Shown one piece after another: positions 11,295 to 11,487 of a stretch of DNA of 11,487 nucleotides; positions within the stretch are counted from its first letter, which is position 1, and every line of letters begins with the position of its first letter. The translations under genes were made by a program, and so were the position numbers. The notes under the pieces are model-generated. The model was not told the DNA's origin. It made no database searches and saw only the letters and a program-made list of their open reading frames with translations. Source of the stretch: Thermoplasmatota archaeon (GTDB lineage Archaea; Thermoplasmatota; Thermoplasmata; GCA-020350865; JAUVCJ01); assembly GCA_030595765.1 (NCBI GenBank), contig JAUVCJ010000050.1, positions 1 to 11,487 on the forward strand, read 5' to 3'.

Positions 11295-11487
11295 ATGTTG
11301 AGCGAATTATCCCTTCAAAACCTACCCATATCCATGGAGGAATTGGAAAAGGAGTTCAAACAGGTATCGTCCCAGCTGGAAAGGGTGGGATTGTCTAGAT
11401 ACGAGGCAAAGGCCTATATCGCCCTTGTAGCCCGGGGCTATGGCAACGCAGAGGTCATTTCCAAGACTGCGAACATACCCAGAACAT
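11295..11487 (+). CDS. TrmB-family HTH transcriptional regulator, partial at right edge
   Basis: Only the first 64 residues are visible and the frame is open at the window edge. After an N-terminal helix (about residues 13-30), the sequence VGLSRYEAKAYIALVARGYGNAEVISKTANIPRT matches the start of the TrmB winged helix-turn-helix domain: the GLSxYEAKAYxAL signature, then the recognition helix leading into IPRTxxY. TrmB proteins are archaeal regulators of sugar and other genes; the effector domain is outside the window. The gene diverges from the archaeosortase gene with 161 bp between start codons, so it could control that gene as well as itself. This is inference from position alone. Confidence 0.82.
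   Translation, partial: MLSELSLQNLPISMEELEKEFKQVSSQLERVGLSRYEAKAYIALVARGYGNAEVISKTANIPRT

Overview
This window looks archaeal. It encodes ribosomal proteins L15e and S17e, the exosome subunit Csl4, the RecA-family protein RadB, an archaeal short-chain isoprenyl diphosphate synthase, an archaeosortase-like membrane enzyme and the start of a TrmB-type regulator. Several genes have a TATA-like box centred about 27 bases before the start codon, as expected for leaderless archaeal transcripts. RadB points to Euryarchaeota in the broad sense. A Thermoplasmatota-like lineage is plausible but is only an inference; no marker in the window settles it.

Layout: bases 1-3886 carry five minus-strand genes. 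In transcription order these are rps17e, a METTL5-like methyltransferase, csl4, a 63-residue coiled-coil protein and glyA, which runs off the left edge. Gaps of 120-250 bp separate them, so this is not a tight operon. Next come a plus-strand idsA (GGPP synthase type) and radB, which converge and overlap by 25 bp. A zinc-ribbon protein and rpl15e follow on the minus strand. A 640-bp divergent intergenic region then separates rpl15e from a plus-strand malic enzyme, whose end lies 10 bp from the end of the convergent archaeosortase gene. A TrmB-like regulator diverges from the archaeosortase and is cut by the right edge.

Two features are not explained by the genes. First, a roughly 97-101-bp element is present twice in inverted orientation (1921-2021 and 3970-4070). 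Each copy can fold into two hairpins. Within the only variable segment, the one conserved island (TAGGAC) is complementary to the loop of the second hairpin, which suggests a loop-loop contact in an RNA. Second, tandem repeats of many different periods (15, 17, 18, 23, 28, 39 and 66-69 bp) occur in almost every intergenic gap and inside three genes. In glyA and the archaeosortase gene they form C-terminal tails of 13-residue repeats.

Functionally the window mixes RNA processing and translation (Csl4, methyltransferase, S17e, L15e), recombination (RadB), lipid synthesis (IdsA), one-carbon and central metabolism (GlyA, malic enzyme) and surface-protein processing (archaeosortase). The genes look like separately promoted housekeeping units rather than one pathway cluster.
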